Below the pieces are notes generated by a model. That model was not told the origin of the DNA. It made no database searches and saw only the letters and a list, made by a program, of their open reading frames with translations. 64,000 bases of DNA from Mesocentrotus franciscanus (taxonomy: Eukaryota; Echinodermata; Echinoidea; Camarodonta; Strongylocentrotidae): the NCBI GenBank assembly GCA_037976565.1, contig CP137675.1, positions 19,122,446 through 19,186,445 on the forward strand, given 5' to 3'. Of this stretch, positions 1-11,449 are shown in pieces (position 1 is the stretch's first letter; each line of letters opens with the position of its first letter). Made by a program: the position numbers and the translations under genes.

Positions 1-321
1 NNNNNNNNNNNNNNNNNNNNNNNNNNNNNNNNNNNNNNNNNNNNNNNNNNNNNNNNNNNNNNNNNNNNNNNNNNNNNNNNNNNNNNNNNNNNNNNNNNNN
101 NNNNNNNNNNNNNNNNNNNNNNNNNNNNNNNNNNNNNNNNNNNNNNNNNNNNNNNNNNNNNNNNNNNNNNNNNNNNNNNNNNNNNNNNNNNNNNNNNNNN
201 NNNNNNNNNNNNNNNNNNNNNNNNNNNNNNNNNNNNNNNNNNNNNNNNNNNNNNNNNNNNNNNNNNNNNNNNNNNNNNNNNNNNNNNNNNNNNNNNNNNN
301 NNNNNNNNNNNNNNNNNNNNN
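1..321. other. assembly gap (N run)
   Basis: Undetermined bases. The gap truncates the coding exon that begins at 460 on the minus strand, so the rest of that gene cannot be read here. Confidence 0.99.
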
Positions 322-460
322 ACATGACGCCGTCGACAGTAGGGTAGAAGTGGCCAGTACCATTACCTGACGACTGTGACTCCGAGGCATCGTCCAGACT
401 TGAGAGCTGATCATGCTGCCCCGTGGTCGTTAACGGGTCATCCATCGTGTTATCGGCCAT
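322..460 (-). CDS. 5' end of a minus-strand gene; partial, unrecognised
   Basis: Read on the minus strand, the exon runs from 525 into the gap. It is preceded by a splice acceptor (TATCCTTGCAG, ending at 526), has about 65 bases of untranslated leader, and then an ATG at 460-458. The frame stays open for 46 codons to the gap. It starts MADNTMDDPLTTTGQ and continues with DDASESQSSGNGTG and then HFYPTVDGVM. The composition is acidic and Ser/Thr/Gly-rich, as in disordered N-termini of regulatory proteins, but that is inference and I do not recognise the family. A GTAATG that could be a donor occurs after the SQSS segment, so the exon may end before the gap. The ATG was chosen because it is the first in-frame Met after the acceptor and codon choice downstream looks coding. 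The acceptor before the ATG implies at least one non-coding upstream exon further right in the window. Confidence 0.6.
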
Positions 461-525
461 CGCACTCGGTCGTCAAACCTGGGTCGTTCGTATGGTACAC
501 GCTTCTGTTACACTTGACGGCAAAC

Positions 526-1195
526 CTGCAAGGATATGGCATCGGGTTAAAAATTAAGAACAAAAAACACACTAAGAAAGAAAAACTCCTACAAAATGAC
601 AAACAAACAAAACGAAGTACTTATGACTAGCAGTAAAAATGCTATACATAATCCATACAATTACTTGATAATTTGTGGTTGATTTTTGGCGATTCTCTAT
701 GTTTATATAAGCGATAGAGTAGAACCCACAAGGGTTTTGAAACTTGTTAAGTCTTGTCGTGATGTACATCACTGACTTAAAACTTTACAACTTCTGTAAC
801 GTGGCCGTGGTTCAACATCCAGCAGTACCTTTATCTAGTCAGTACCGTTGCTGAAGTAATCTCCTAAAATATCGTCCCAGCGAAAAGAATCCAGAAAACA
901 AAAATAAAATTTGTTGCTGAGTCTGCAAATAGCGAGTCCTTTTTGGTTGAAATTCAAGATAAAACTACACACGTGTTTAATAATCCATCTGCAACGAGGC
1001 ACACATCGAGAGAGTAGATGTTGAAATGTGATGTGAGATAACCCAAGTTCACCATTGGCGATATCAGTTATACAATTTTAAAGTAGCGACACCTTGTCTT
1101 CTGGTATGGTATGGTCTTATATGGAAACTTAACGTATTTTTTTTCGCGCTCGAATGAAAGGAAGACAACACTTTTGAACACAAAGCGAGAAGAAG
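526..1195. other. probable 5' intron or flank of the left-edge gene; nothing else seen
   Basis: AT-rich sequence directly upstream, on the minus strand, of the exon acceptor. The open frames here are short and unremarkable. Confidence 0.4.
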
Positions 1196-1425
1196 GAAAA
1201 TCCAGTATGAATGACGTAAAAAGCTGCCCCACCGATCCGAACGTTGTTCGCGACACCACTACATGTGCTAGTGGGGGTAGGAGTAAAGAGCGAGGGGGAA
1301 AACGTGAGGCGAAACCACGAACTGACGAACACCCACTACCCGGCGCACGCACGCGCACACTGTTGAGGCCCACAACACTGTTTCATTGACGATAATGATT
1401 TTTAACACCGAAGGCGCGAGATAGA
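1196..1425 (-). promoter_or_regulatory. CpG-dense patch; candidate promoter or leader exon of the left-edge gene
   Basis: This stretch has many CpG dinucleotides (for example TCGCGAC, GCGCACGCACGCGC, GGCGCGAG) in otherwise CpG-poor, AT-rich DNA. It lies ~700 bases upstream, in minus-strand terms, of an exon that needs an upstream leader exon. I see no decisive TATA box or donor site. The promoter role is inferred from position and composition only. Confidence 0.22.
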
Positions 1426-1440
1426 GATTATTTTAGCTTT

Positions 1441-1490
1441 GGAGAGAGAGTAAGAAAAAACAGAAAGAGGGAGAGAGAGAGAGAGATCCG
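1441..1490 (+). repeat. (GA)n-rich tract
   Basis: Purine-only low-complexity run on the + strand. A shorter (GA)n run follows at 1660-1676. Confidence 0.9.
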
Positions 1491-2841
1491 GGGTGGACAT
1501 GGATATCCTTTCATAGAGAGATGCAGAAATATGGAATTAGACATGAGATGGAGGGCCTAATTACTAAAAGGATGGAAAAGTGAAATTAAGAGCAGTGTTT
1601 GCCATTTGCTGTAAACAGAAAATTATTGCATGAATGTACAAGTCAAAATGTCAATTTGAAGAGAGAGAGAGAGAAAAGATATGAATTTTAATTAATACTG
1701 GAACGCGGTAATCATCTGTCAGATAGTTATATGGACCATTACATGCCAAATCATCATTAAGATCACGTGATACCAACGAATTCATGTCAGTGGCTGACTT
1801 CTCGAATTTGACGGAGAAGTATCGATTGGAACAAAAACGCTGCGCCCTTAAGATCGATGGCAATTCTAAGGTTACATATGTAAATTTCATGAAATATTTG
1901 TTTCATTTGCATAGACCAACAGAACTACTCTTCTAATTTAGCACATGTGCTGCATGAAACAAAGATTTCATAAAATTCAAACTTGTAATCTTAGAATTTT
2001 AGAACAATTTACAACCAACCATCGAAGCACGGCGAAAGACAATTGACTTGATTGAAATCACAAGTTGATTTCACGTCCTCTTTTGTATCACTCTCATCTT
2101 GGAAATTGCACTGAAATGTCTTTTGATTATTTGATGAATGTGCGATATGTCTTTTTTCCTAAACCACAACGCTATATCCCGAAACTTTCTATTCATGAAA
2201 CAGGTATTGTTCCATAAAACTAGAAATGTGCCCGTTCCATCATTATAGTTTGTACTAGCTAATGCTTAGAGATACTTTTAAATTCAAGTAAATTTTTCAT
2301 TCTAGCTGTTATGAAAATTAATTACAAAAACGGAAAGATTAAAAGCACACGAGATAAAATGATAACGGCAACTTCACATACGAATTTCGAACTGCATTAG
2401 TGCTTCGCGATCACTAATCATTCACAAACTCTATCCTCCATCCCTGATTATTTGTTTCCTTGTATCCATGGGTCAATATCATTAGTGTCCGTTGCTAATA
2501 AGGCATCACCTGTCTGATGTAGGACTGCGTTAGATACTGGCGAGCTTCGGGAAGATGATATTGTACAAAAATTGAATGTAAAATAAAATATGCAAACATT
2601 GCACTGAATGACGGTAATGTGGGCTAATCAACCTCACAGCGATGATTAGCGCAGGTAAAATATGCAATTAAAATGGAATAACAGTAAATATAGCGCCTTT
2701 ATCTAAATATAACTTTTGTTCATTGCAGAAATATGTATTTCACTATATACTGCATTAAAACAAACACTCAACTATTTTATTATAACACATTGAAGCAATG
2801 TCAATAGCACATCAAAAAGTTTGTGTACATCCATCTCTACA
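1491..2841. other. AT-rich stretch, nothing recognised
   Basis: Apart from the short (GA)n run near 1660 I see no repeat structure, RNA gene or credible exon on either strand. Confidence 0.5.
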
Positions 2842-2945
2842 GAGGTGTCGCAGGTGGTTTATTCAGTGAGCTGGTCGTGGATTCGATCCTTGGCACGGCA
2901 CTTATGCCCTAAAGCAAGGCATTTTGAGAATAATGAAAATTTATC
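2842..2945 (+). mobile_element. decayed tRNA-derived SINE fragment (family 1)
   Basis: The segment starts GAGGTGTCGCAGGTGG, has a B-box-like GGATTCGATCC, then a GCACGGCAC acceptor-like end and the core CTTATGCCCTAAAGCAAGGC. It aligns in the same order with the better copies at 47010 and 51455. The A box is damaged and most of the 3' body is missing. Confidence 0.6.
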
Positions 2946-4167
2946 TTTTTGGAGGTGATATGATACGAGCGAGGTCATTTCTTTTATGACTGTTGTTTGT
3001 ACATGTGATACATAAATGTAATATATACCTCTCATATTTTACTTTGTATCAAATCGCATTCATAAAGCTCTGGAATATCAACATCTCGATCAGATACACT
3101 TCTTTACCAATACAAAAGGGTTGTCATAGTAACAAAGTATGAAATCCAAGATTGAATGGATTCAATTTCGTCAACTGCTAAACAATTGCGTATGGTATTT
3201 CTAAGCATGTTATTCTGCTTTATATCCGACGAGGCATGCGTATTTCAAGAAGGAAACATTTGAAATCTCAATTGGAAAAAAATTACAAAGGATGTGTAAT
3301 ACAAGCATATCTAAAATGATGAATACCTTTGAAGCGGCAAGTGAAGTACATGGTGAAACCGTAAAGTATACAAATAAATTATTGTAGAATAGAGAGAACG
3401 TTGACGTATTGGAATCGATACGAAGAAAAAGGGATTTGGAGAATTACATCGAAAGCAGAACAATTATTATGACTTTAATAGTTTCCTTTTAAAACATAGT
3501 TATATTAATGACAGGGGGTGATACTGCAAAGGATAGTGAAACAAATGTATGTCAACTTCAATCACAATATTCGTTATCCTGGGGGAGCAATCTTGCAATA
3601 GTTGCGGTCTATAAAGGCAATTTGTTCTTAATCAGATATAAAATCTAGTTGTTTGCTTTTTAAAAACACATCTATACACTCGTACATCAGGTATACCCTT
3701 GTTTTTAATCATTACTTCATGGACGCATTGAATTGTGTTATTGATCTTAAAAAGTTTAGACAAAACCTAGTTTGGAATCCCTTCAATTTGTTTTCTAGTG
3801 CCAAAAACACTTTACTCTGAATTGTACACTGTATAATCTATTGACGTTTGTTTATGTTTTAAAAAACTGGAAAATGGTAAGAGAAATCTTAGCTCCATAT
3901 ATTTTCAGGTCTTGGACTGAAGATGAATGACAGCATATTATGTTAATATAAAATGTTACATTCTTTGGGGAGTCAAGATTGTTTGAATTTCAGCCACTGT
4001 TATACATTGATGCCTCAGACCTTTGGATAAAAATGCCATTTACTTAATACTCAATCATATTTTTATATACACTATATACATAGTGTTTCTCGACAATAAG
4101 ATCAACAACTTCAATACTGATCTTACTATACCATCAATATTAAGTATTTGGTGATAATCTGAACTTT
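2946..4167. other. AT-rich stretch, nothing recognised
   Basis: No credible exon, tandem repeat or inverted repeat noticed. Confidence 0.5.
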
Positions 4168-4815
4168 GACTCAACAAAAAGTTGCTTAGACCAGTCATGG
4201 AATATGGAAGCATCATTTAGGATTCCTTTACCCAAGCCAACACCAGGAAGTTAGAAATGATCCAGAGGAGATATGTACGCTTTGTTTGCAATGAACAAAG
4301 CTTTAAGTCAGGCCTCAAAACCCATTTTTTAAAGCAAATGTGTAGTCCATGACTATTGGAGGAGCAGGCGCCTTTGATTGTTTGAAACAGATAAATGGCG
4401 CCATACAAGTGCTGTGGATCATCATCATCATCATCATCACCATCACAGAACAAGCACTGTCACAGCCATGCCTGACCAACTACAATGACCATCTCTGCAA
4501 GAGAGGAGAGCCCAGGCGAAGGTAGCGTTGTTATTGTGCATTACGCTGATATCCATCCCCAGGCAGTTCTGACTCCATCGCTACCTGCTTCGCAGAGAAA
4601 TTCCAAGTGAAGTACTGCGGAGGAGTTTCTTTCCAGATGCCAACAGGCTCTGGAACTCACGACCCCAGGTCGCCGTCACCTGTACCTCTCTGCCAAGCTT
4701 TAAGAGAGAGGTACCCAGGACCCAACTCATTAGCAACGGATGTCTTTTAGTTCCACATCAGTATGATAATACACCCGACATTGGCCTGTACTTTTATCAA
4801 AGAAGAAGAAGAAAT
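4168..4815 (+). mobile_element. LINE relic: C-terminal part of a non-LTR reverse transcriptase
   Basis: The + strand translates to LLRPVMEYGSII, a stop, then QANTRKLEMIQRRYVRFVCN (4179-4295). This is the typical 'LVRP-EY-S--WDP...KLE-IQRRA-RFV' block of CR1/Jockey/L2-like LINE reverse transcriptases. The TAG stop sits where the family has its conserved Trp. After an insertion the match resumes with VTAMPDQLQWPSLQERRAQ and KVALLLCIT (about 4457-4545), then RRSFFPDANRLWNSRPQVAV and SLPSFKREV (about 4618-4710). The copy has several stops and lacks the endonuclease and the RT palm, so it is dead. A (GAA)n-like tail at about 4800-4813 may be its 3' end. Clade assignment is uncertain. Confidence 0.85.
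4302..4447 (+). mobile_element. short retroelement 3' end inserted in the LINE relic, with (ATC)n tail
   Basis: The insert interrupts the reverse transcriptase homology just after RFVCNE. Its first codons, GLKTHFLKQM, resemble the last residues of L2-like LINE ORFs (LKTHLF...). A short 3' UTR-like part follows (ATAAATGGCGCCATACAAGTG), then (ATC)n at about 4419-4443. The flanks carry near-identical direct repeats, GAACAAAGC (4293-4301) and GAACAAGC (4448-4455), as expected for a target-site duplication. Confidence 0.65.
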
Positions 4816-5286
4816 CCTAAAATCCGTAATTCCACCATGCAATCCAACATTCTTTCTCTTTATATGCATCCTTGCAAAATATCCAAGATATAATACTTCC
4901 ACGTAGGCAGCTCCAGTTGCAAGAAATTCCGGCGCCAGCGACATGTGGGAAATTACAATGTTCCCTATAGTCAGTTCATCTTATTTACTTCATGCACCCT
5001 TAAGCACTCGCTTAACCTCAATCTAACATACTTGTTGCTTTCTAAGTAATGTCCCCATTGGCTAGTCAGTTCCCACTTCCAGTAGCATGAATTTAGGATA
5101 GGAAGATTTGGTTTATCAAAACAAGTATTAAAAGATATAGATGGAGGGGTAAAGGGATGTTGCAGCCCCCACAAATTTGAAATATATATATTCAATCGTC
5201 ATGTGCCGAGAGCGAGGTGGTCTATATGTTATCTTAACATCTAGATTGGCATACTTAATAACATAAACAAAAATTGTCAGTTAAGA

Positions 5287-5327
<41 letters not shown>

Positions 5328-6628
5328 TATATTGCTCATCCATTTCTTAGTATAGAGGACGTAAGTCCCTCTGAACAAAATTGTGCCCGAAAGCTTGTAT
5401 ATTCTTAGAAACGAGGTAAGAAGCGCCTCATGCAATACATCTTATGTACGTTTGACAATGGAAATACTTGTATATGATTGCTTTTTATATAGCACAAAAT
5501 AAAATAAAATATTGCTCAGTGCGGTTTATATGAAAAATTAATTCTAATGACAAACAACAAAATAAGGGAAATAAATCTATAGAAATAAACTGTCAGTTAT
5601 CGAAAAGGTGCACCGTTAAGTTTTTCTTTAATAAGTCAATCGAAGTGGAAGTGCGGACAACAGAAGAAAGGATGTTCGACATTTTGGGGCCATAATGAGA
5701 GAAACTATACACTCTCCCGATTTGAAGAAGGGTGCAAACTTAATATTTTTCAATTTAATACTATAATTTGTGCAAGGGGGTCGATCATCATTAATCGTTA
5801 TATTTGTTTCCTTCTTCTTCTTCTTCTTCTTCTTTTATGGGGTGGGGTGGGCGTATCATTGAAACCCATTGAAAAGATGCCCCCCCCCCCATCAAGTTTG
5901 GATAAGTTAATCACAAGCAAATTCATGAAATGACTTGGCGAGACTTCATCTGTAAACTTCAAATGATTATAAACGTGAAAAACTGAATAAAATACAAAAA
6001 GTTGATAAGAAATGCAGTGTGGTAGAGATAAACATTCCAAAAATAGATTACATGATGTCCCTATACTATCACAGAATCTTATGACAATCTAAACACGATC
6101 ATTGTGCAATCTAAGTCATTTCGACAAGGCTTTGTAAAAAAACAAAATTATGAAAATGTGTCTTTGTATATAAAAAGCCGCACTGGATTTTTTTAGAATG
6201 ATCAAGACAAGACGATTCAACTGCAAATATCCGTCATTGCTTGTATTCGGGAGTTCAATCAAATGAGCGAAAGAAGGAGAAAAGACATTGTGTGCCTCTC
6301 ACCAAATCATTTTCGCGAGAGGCTTATCTCTTTTATATTGATCACGGTCCTCCAATATACCTACATGACAGTGATATTCGCTCATCATTATTACCAACTC
6401 AATTAACAGTGCGTGGGACTGGAAGAGGCTCATGTATGCTTTAAACTCCTCCAGGTTTCCCGGTTAATAATCTTTCCTCTGCATCAAATAGGGGACCATG
6501 ATTCTGACTTTGTTTTCAAGCCAGAAAGAAGATGTCATGAGAAAAGACGAGGGCGTCTTACAGTATCATTTTACTCAACATTTCCTCCGATACTCTCTTC
6601 TTGGGAAAGATTACAATTTATTTTCTTC
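4816..6628. other. AT-rich stretch with microsatellites only
   Basis: Holds an (AT)n run at 5289-5325, a (CTT)n run at about 5811-5835 and a poly-C run at 5880-5890. The minus-strand frame at 5798-6040 reads through the CTT and C tracts and is not credible as a gene. Confidence 0.6.
5289..5325. repeat. (AT)n microsatellite
   Basis: Uninterrupted alternating A/T over about 36 bases. Confidence 0.97.
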
Positions 6629-6700
6629 AGACATATAGCTATCCCAATAGCCAGACATATAGCTATCCCAATAGCCAGACATATAGCTATCCCTATAGCC
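6629..6700 (+). repeat. three tandem copies of a 24-base unit
   Basis: Unit AGACATATAGCTATCCCAAT plus AGCC, repeated at 6629, 6653 and 6677. Only the last copy differs (CCCTATAG). The unit length is a multiple of three, so two overlapping frames stay open through it, but neither looks like a gene. Confidence 0.95.
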
Positions 6701-6926
6701 ATGATGTTAAAACTAACAATCAAAGTGGAGGACCAGGTGCAGACTGCTCACATAAAATGATAAATAATAATACAAAAGGATTGAAAATCGTGCATGTGCC
6801 CATAATATTTCAAACGTGCTGACGAACGAATATACACAGTTGGGGCAAAATATGTACATACACCTGGAAGAAAAACACTTAAATCAGATTTTCACAACTG
6901 CACTGATTCCTATCAGGGGTCACATA

Positions 6927-6951
6927 TGTATATATATATATATATATATAC
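6927..6951. repeat. (TA)n microsatellite
   Basis: Alternating TA run. Confidence 0.95.
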
Positions 6952-9140
6952 ATGTCGCAGATGGATCGATTGTGTATACACTATATACATTAAAAAGACA
7001 CCAAATTTTTCCATCTTTCTGAAGTGAAAAGTTGGCAGGATTGAGTGAAGATGTGATAATGTTTATTGCTTTTCTACCAGGTGTATGTAAACCTTCAGGC
7101 ACAACAGTACATCGAACAAGGCAAATTCGGAAGGAGAGGGAAGGGGTCAAGCTCTAGCCCATGCACCCTTCCCGTCTAGCTACCCCAATGTCTTGATGTG
7201 GTAACAAAGAATCCCAAGCGATGATAACAAATGTCAGAAAAATGCCAGCACAAAAATAAAATCATGCATGTACCAATGATGTTTCTTATATGAAGAAGAT
7301 GGCTCTAGCCCTAGCTGCCTCCTCTTGTGTAGTTACGCTTTTACGAAATACTTGTATATCCTTTAGATAAGGTAATGGCATATTTATGGGGTAGTTTAAT
7401 ATCATAATTAATGAAGAATGACCAATCACACCATTAAAAATGCTAATAGTTATTTCAATTTAAATAATCACACCCCTCCCTAAAGGAGAACAAGGGGAAA
7501 GTTAAGCCATTCGATAAGCTATTAATTTAATCCCTTTAATCGCGGTCAATTATGCTCTTTATGCTAGTTTCATTGCCTTTTATCATACTTCATACTGCCT
7601 TTAGGCTGATCATCATGGTGATTGATGAATTCAGAAATCACATTTCTTACTTTGTCTGATCGACTTCAAATTTCTATTTATATGTAAATAATATCTTGCA
7701 TTGACGTATGGGGACTCGTTCCCTGTCGATAACTTGTCATTTTAAACGACACTGAGACGAATAAAAAAAGGGGATAAATTTTTCGAGAGAGACTTATTTT
7801 TCATCCTCGGTAAGTTTAGATGAATAATTCATGCTTTGACAGTGTCAAAACATTATCAATTTCTCAGCGGACGCACGGTGCATTGCCCTCTTTTCCCCAT
7901 TAACGCCTGACTGTACTAATCATATCTGAAATGGTACTAGAGAGTTGGTCAAGCAATCACATGTGATTAGGGCATTTGTATTGGTTTCTACTTAAAGGTT
8001 AATCCCTAAACGTAATAATATGAAATAATCTCAAGTAAAGAAGAATCCAATGGTTCATACCTTCCTTTTTTTAAAATCTATCATCAAACATCGATTTCAT
8101 ACATCAATATTGCTTGATTTATTTAGAAAGAATGTTTTTTTTAAATCTCTTTGAGAACACAAATACAAAATATTCATACTTTAAGGCTTCCTCGATACGT
8201 CACTGTTTCTGAACATCTTTTCTATAGAATTTTGACACAAAAGAAATTCTTTTATCATTGGCCTCGAAAGCGTAACTTAAAAGAAAAATTGTATCAGATA
8301 TTCATGTGCACAAATATATCTTGAGTCATCCACTAATCTTGTCAGTCAAACGAGAATTGTCTTTAGAAGCGTTGACCAATATCTGTTAACAATGCTCTGA
8401 CGTCAAATTCGATGATTACAGTTGTATTTCATGTAGTTATGTCTCCGCACCATGTATAAATAAAAGAGACATCGAATCAGTAACGATCCGTGTTTTTCAG
8501 TAAAAAGGTATTGATAACGACATCGCCACTTAGACGTGACATCACCAATGTCAGCATTGTACGCCTAAACAGTTTGAAATTTCCCTTTGAAAGATATATA
8601 GGCAAATATAGGAATTAGGATCAGATGTGACAAATACAAACAACAATGTAAACTCTTTTGTACGGTGAACTATTGTAACATGTGTGACAAAAGAAGTCGT
8701 GTATAGAGAGATGAACAGAGCAAGAGTTTAGATAGAAAAGGAAGAGATAAACCTATTTTATTATATAAATTTTCCTGTCCCTTAGGGCAAAGAAGGTATT
8801 GACTATTTTACGAATTAGAATTTTAATATCCTGTCGACGGAAGCCTGATGGCATGAATGGCTAATAATGATGGATTCTAATGTGAGAGGATAAGAACAAT
8901 GTTTACGAATTTTTACTAATTTTAGAATTTCAAGATTTAGTTGGATAACCTTGGATAAACATAATTCAATTTTGAAAGTAATAGTTGCCTTCTTGGTAAA
9001 GGAACGTCTGGGTACATTTCAATGCGTCCATAAATTTATCAATATTCCTTAAAGGAGGATCAAAACTATCAAGGCGGACACATGACTGCCTAAGGTTTTC
9101 ACATCATTTGACAAGCTTTACATGTATTTCTGAGAAAATC
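6952..9140. other. non-coding stretch; TAAT-rich block near 7380-7720
   Basis: No repeat or exon recognised. 7380-7720 is dense in homeodomain-type cores (several TAATTA, ATTAAT and GGTCAATTA sites, and TGATTGATGAATTC). In AT-rich DNA this may be chance, so a cis-regulatory role is only a suggestion. Confidence 0.2.
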
Positions 9141-9144
9141 GAAA

Positions 9145-9190
9145 GAGAGGGAGAGAGAGAGAGAGAGAAGAGAAAGAGAGATATAAAAAG
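9145..9190 (+). repeat. (GA)n-rich tract
   Basis: Purine low-complexity run on the + strand, continuing less purely to about 9250. Confidence 0.9.
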
Positions 9191-10230
9191 AGAGGGAGAT
9201 GGAGGATGAGCAAGGGTAGAAAAACAGATTGAGAGGATAGGGGAGGCAGAAAGAACAAGTTCTAAAATAATATCATGGCAACTGGCTACTATGATCTACG
9301 TCCAAACCATCAGAAAATATTTCTAAAATGTAGAAATCAATGGATGGTTCTAAATCACTTACTTTCCACTCGTATCTTATCCTGCTCTCAGCGTCTGCCA
9401 CTCATCTTCCCCGTATCATTTCTCCACATTCCATACACATATTATATTTCATATGTGAAGCGGCTCTCAAGCTGCCTGAGATCAATAATTTATTTCCGTT
9501 GAAGATTTCTCACAATAGTGGCTTGCAGTCCCGATATTGAGCAATGTTGAGGGAATGAAACATGTTACAGACGAAAACTTAACCTATTTTGTCGGGAGAA
9601 AAAGCATAGGATATGGGTCACCTCTTCATCATAAATCCATATACTTCCACTTTCTTGTGCCCTTGTGCTCCTTTGACAAGTTGAAACGTCGGGTTATTAA
9701 TCACATTTTGACGGGAACAGGGGCGAACGTCGCCTAATGTAAATAACCTTGCGGATATTCCTGTAAAGTAGCGCCATTTAAGTTGTCAAATATTTCATTG
9801 GGCAGAAGATGAAGCTTGGAGGTGAATCTTTCCGACAAGGATGTCCCTTAAGAAAGAGAACTGATGTGCCACGATTGAAAAAAAGAATACAAATAGATAA
9901 AGGATATAGATAGAGGACTTACAAGGAAAAGAATTACCTCGGTAGGTTTCCTTGCACCATGAAATCCATCACACACGGTGAAACAACAATAGTGACTTAT
10001 GATAGGGGTCTCGTTGTAATGAAGAAGAAAAAAAAGATGACAACAGACAAAGTGCATTTTTCTGGCTTAGGTCAATAGCCCACACGCAGCAACATGATAG
10101 GGGCCTACTCTAGAAAGGAAGAAAATAACTAAACAAAATTATAATAATGTGGAAGAAATTTGATCTGTGATGTAATCGGAAAACAATTCAGAGATATAAC
10201 TATCTCGTTATTTTGTTTGGTTGGTTGTTA
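9191..10230. other. stretch with no recognised feature
   Basis: Open frames at 9275-9502, 9340-9540 and 9537-9737 have no motif, no clear splice frame and no coding-like composition. Confidence 0.4.
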
Positions 10231-10305
10231 TTTAACCTGACTGCTAAGAAAGCATAAAAAGCAACCAGATGACCGACGGCTTTAGGTCCTCTCCGAGGGA
10301 CCTTT
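10231..10305 (-). mobile_element. SINE fragment (family 2), 3' portion
   Basis: On the + strand it reads ...ACCTGACTGCTAAGAAAGC, then GACCGACGGC, then GGTCCTCTCCGAGGGACC. The same order of blocks occurs in the longer family 2 copies at 41995-42182 and 51150-51327. The tRNA-like head, which would lie to the right, is absent. GGTCCTCTCCGAGGGACC is itself a near-perfect palindrome. Confidence 0.7.
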
Positions 10306-10677
10306 TATAAAAAGTAATCTGCTTGTTTGGATTTTGGACAGTATACGCAAATAGATAATCAAACCCCATCATGTCGGTTAGAAATTAAGATTGGAATCTG
10401 TTCTGCATTTCAGTTACAATGATTCTCTCATAATCCAAAGACTTACTTCGTTCCATCGGATCTTCGCGTCTGGTCGGTTTGTCGGGTTACAAGATATTTT
10501 GTGAAAATCATAATTTCATCATATCATGGCGTTGCCAATGTAGGAGCAAGCATGGCAGCACATTATCCGCATCATCATGTAATACTAAAAAAACTATGGT
10601 TGAAAATAACCCACTGTAACTGGAAACAAAACAAAACACAATAAACGAGACACAAAAGAAAGGTATATACAAAGGGG

Positions 10678-10722
10678 AGAGGGGGAAGAGAGAAAGAGAG
10701 AGAGAGAGAGAGAAAGGGAAAG
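10678..10722 (+). repeat. (GA)n-rich tract
   Basis: Purine run on the + strand. Confidence 0.9.
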
Positions 10723-11194
10723 AAAACATGTCAGCAGAAAGGGCATCTGTACTTTTCTTTTAAGAATGGTAATTAGTGAGGAATAGACATGAATGAACCA
10801 ACAACATGCTCATGGCAATAAAATCATCGCTTTGGGCGAATTATGATTAATTTCCATATTTCCAAGGTTAGAGATTATCATTTTGTAAGTTTGAAGAAGG
10901 ATATCAGCCAGAAAATTGCTAGCTATAGGTTGTTTTGCTAATTTGACATGTTTGGTCTTTCTCTTGCCAAAAGCAATTGAAGTGATTGATCTGTAATTCC
11001 CTTTAGGTAAGAACGAAAATCTGAAGGGGGTTCGTCAGCCTGGATATTTGGAAGCATTACAAACCAAAACCATGTAGAAATAAAAGAAAATGATTATTTA
11101 AAGCCTATACACCGGAGAGTCTCTGACTGCTAATCTTTATTATTTCAAAATTATATTTACAAATTAAAAAAAAAAATGCTATTTGCATGCCCAG

Positions 11195-11249
11195 TAGCAG
11201 CGCTCCTTTAAAAAGAAAAGACGGGGACGTCGATGAATTAGAAGAATGA
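11195..11249 (+). CDS. candidate terminal coding exon (twin of 11450-11513), unrecognised
   Basis: After an acceptor (TATTTGCATGCCCAG, ending 11194) one base completes a split codon. The frame then reads SSAPLKRKDGDVDELEE and a TGA at 11247-11249. A minus-strand segment 200 bases away has the same phase, the same stop position and a similar tail (KDEDIDELEE). The two differ by in-frame indels and by substitutions that keep the reading. Similarity starts at the acceptor and fades just after the stop, which is what selection on a coding exon would give and what a transposon TIR would not. The tail is short, basic then acidic. I do not know the protein, and upstream exons on the + strand were not identified, so it may be a relic. 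Confidence 0.4.
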
Positions 11250-11449
11250 TCTAGCATGATTTTAAAAATGAAAATCTTCTACTTCCACACACTCTCTCTC
11301 TCTCTTTCCCTGGGAGAAGAGGCAGGGAAGGTACCTTTAGAGATTATTCCCGTTCGGTCTATAGTTCCATGGCGTGTTCCTCCCGATCATGAAAAGAAAT
11401 CGCCGACCCTGCCCTGAGAAGGAAACTGTTCATTGATTTGTTTTGGGGA

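Noticed and set aside
6629..6700. Short regularly repeated array, CRISPR-like at first glance
   Set aside because: Units are contiguous without unique spacers, and the genome context is animal.
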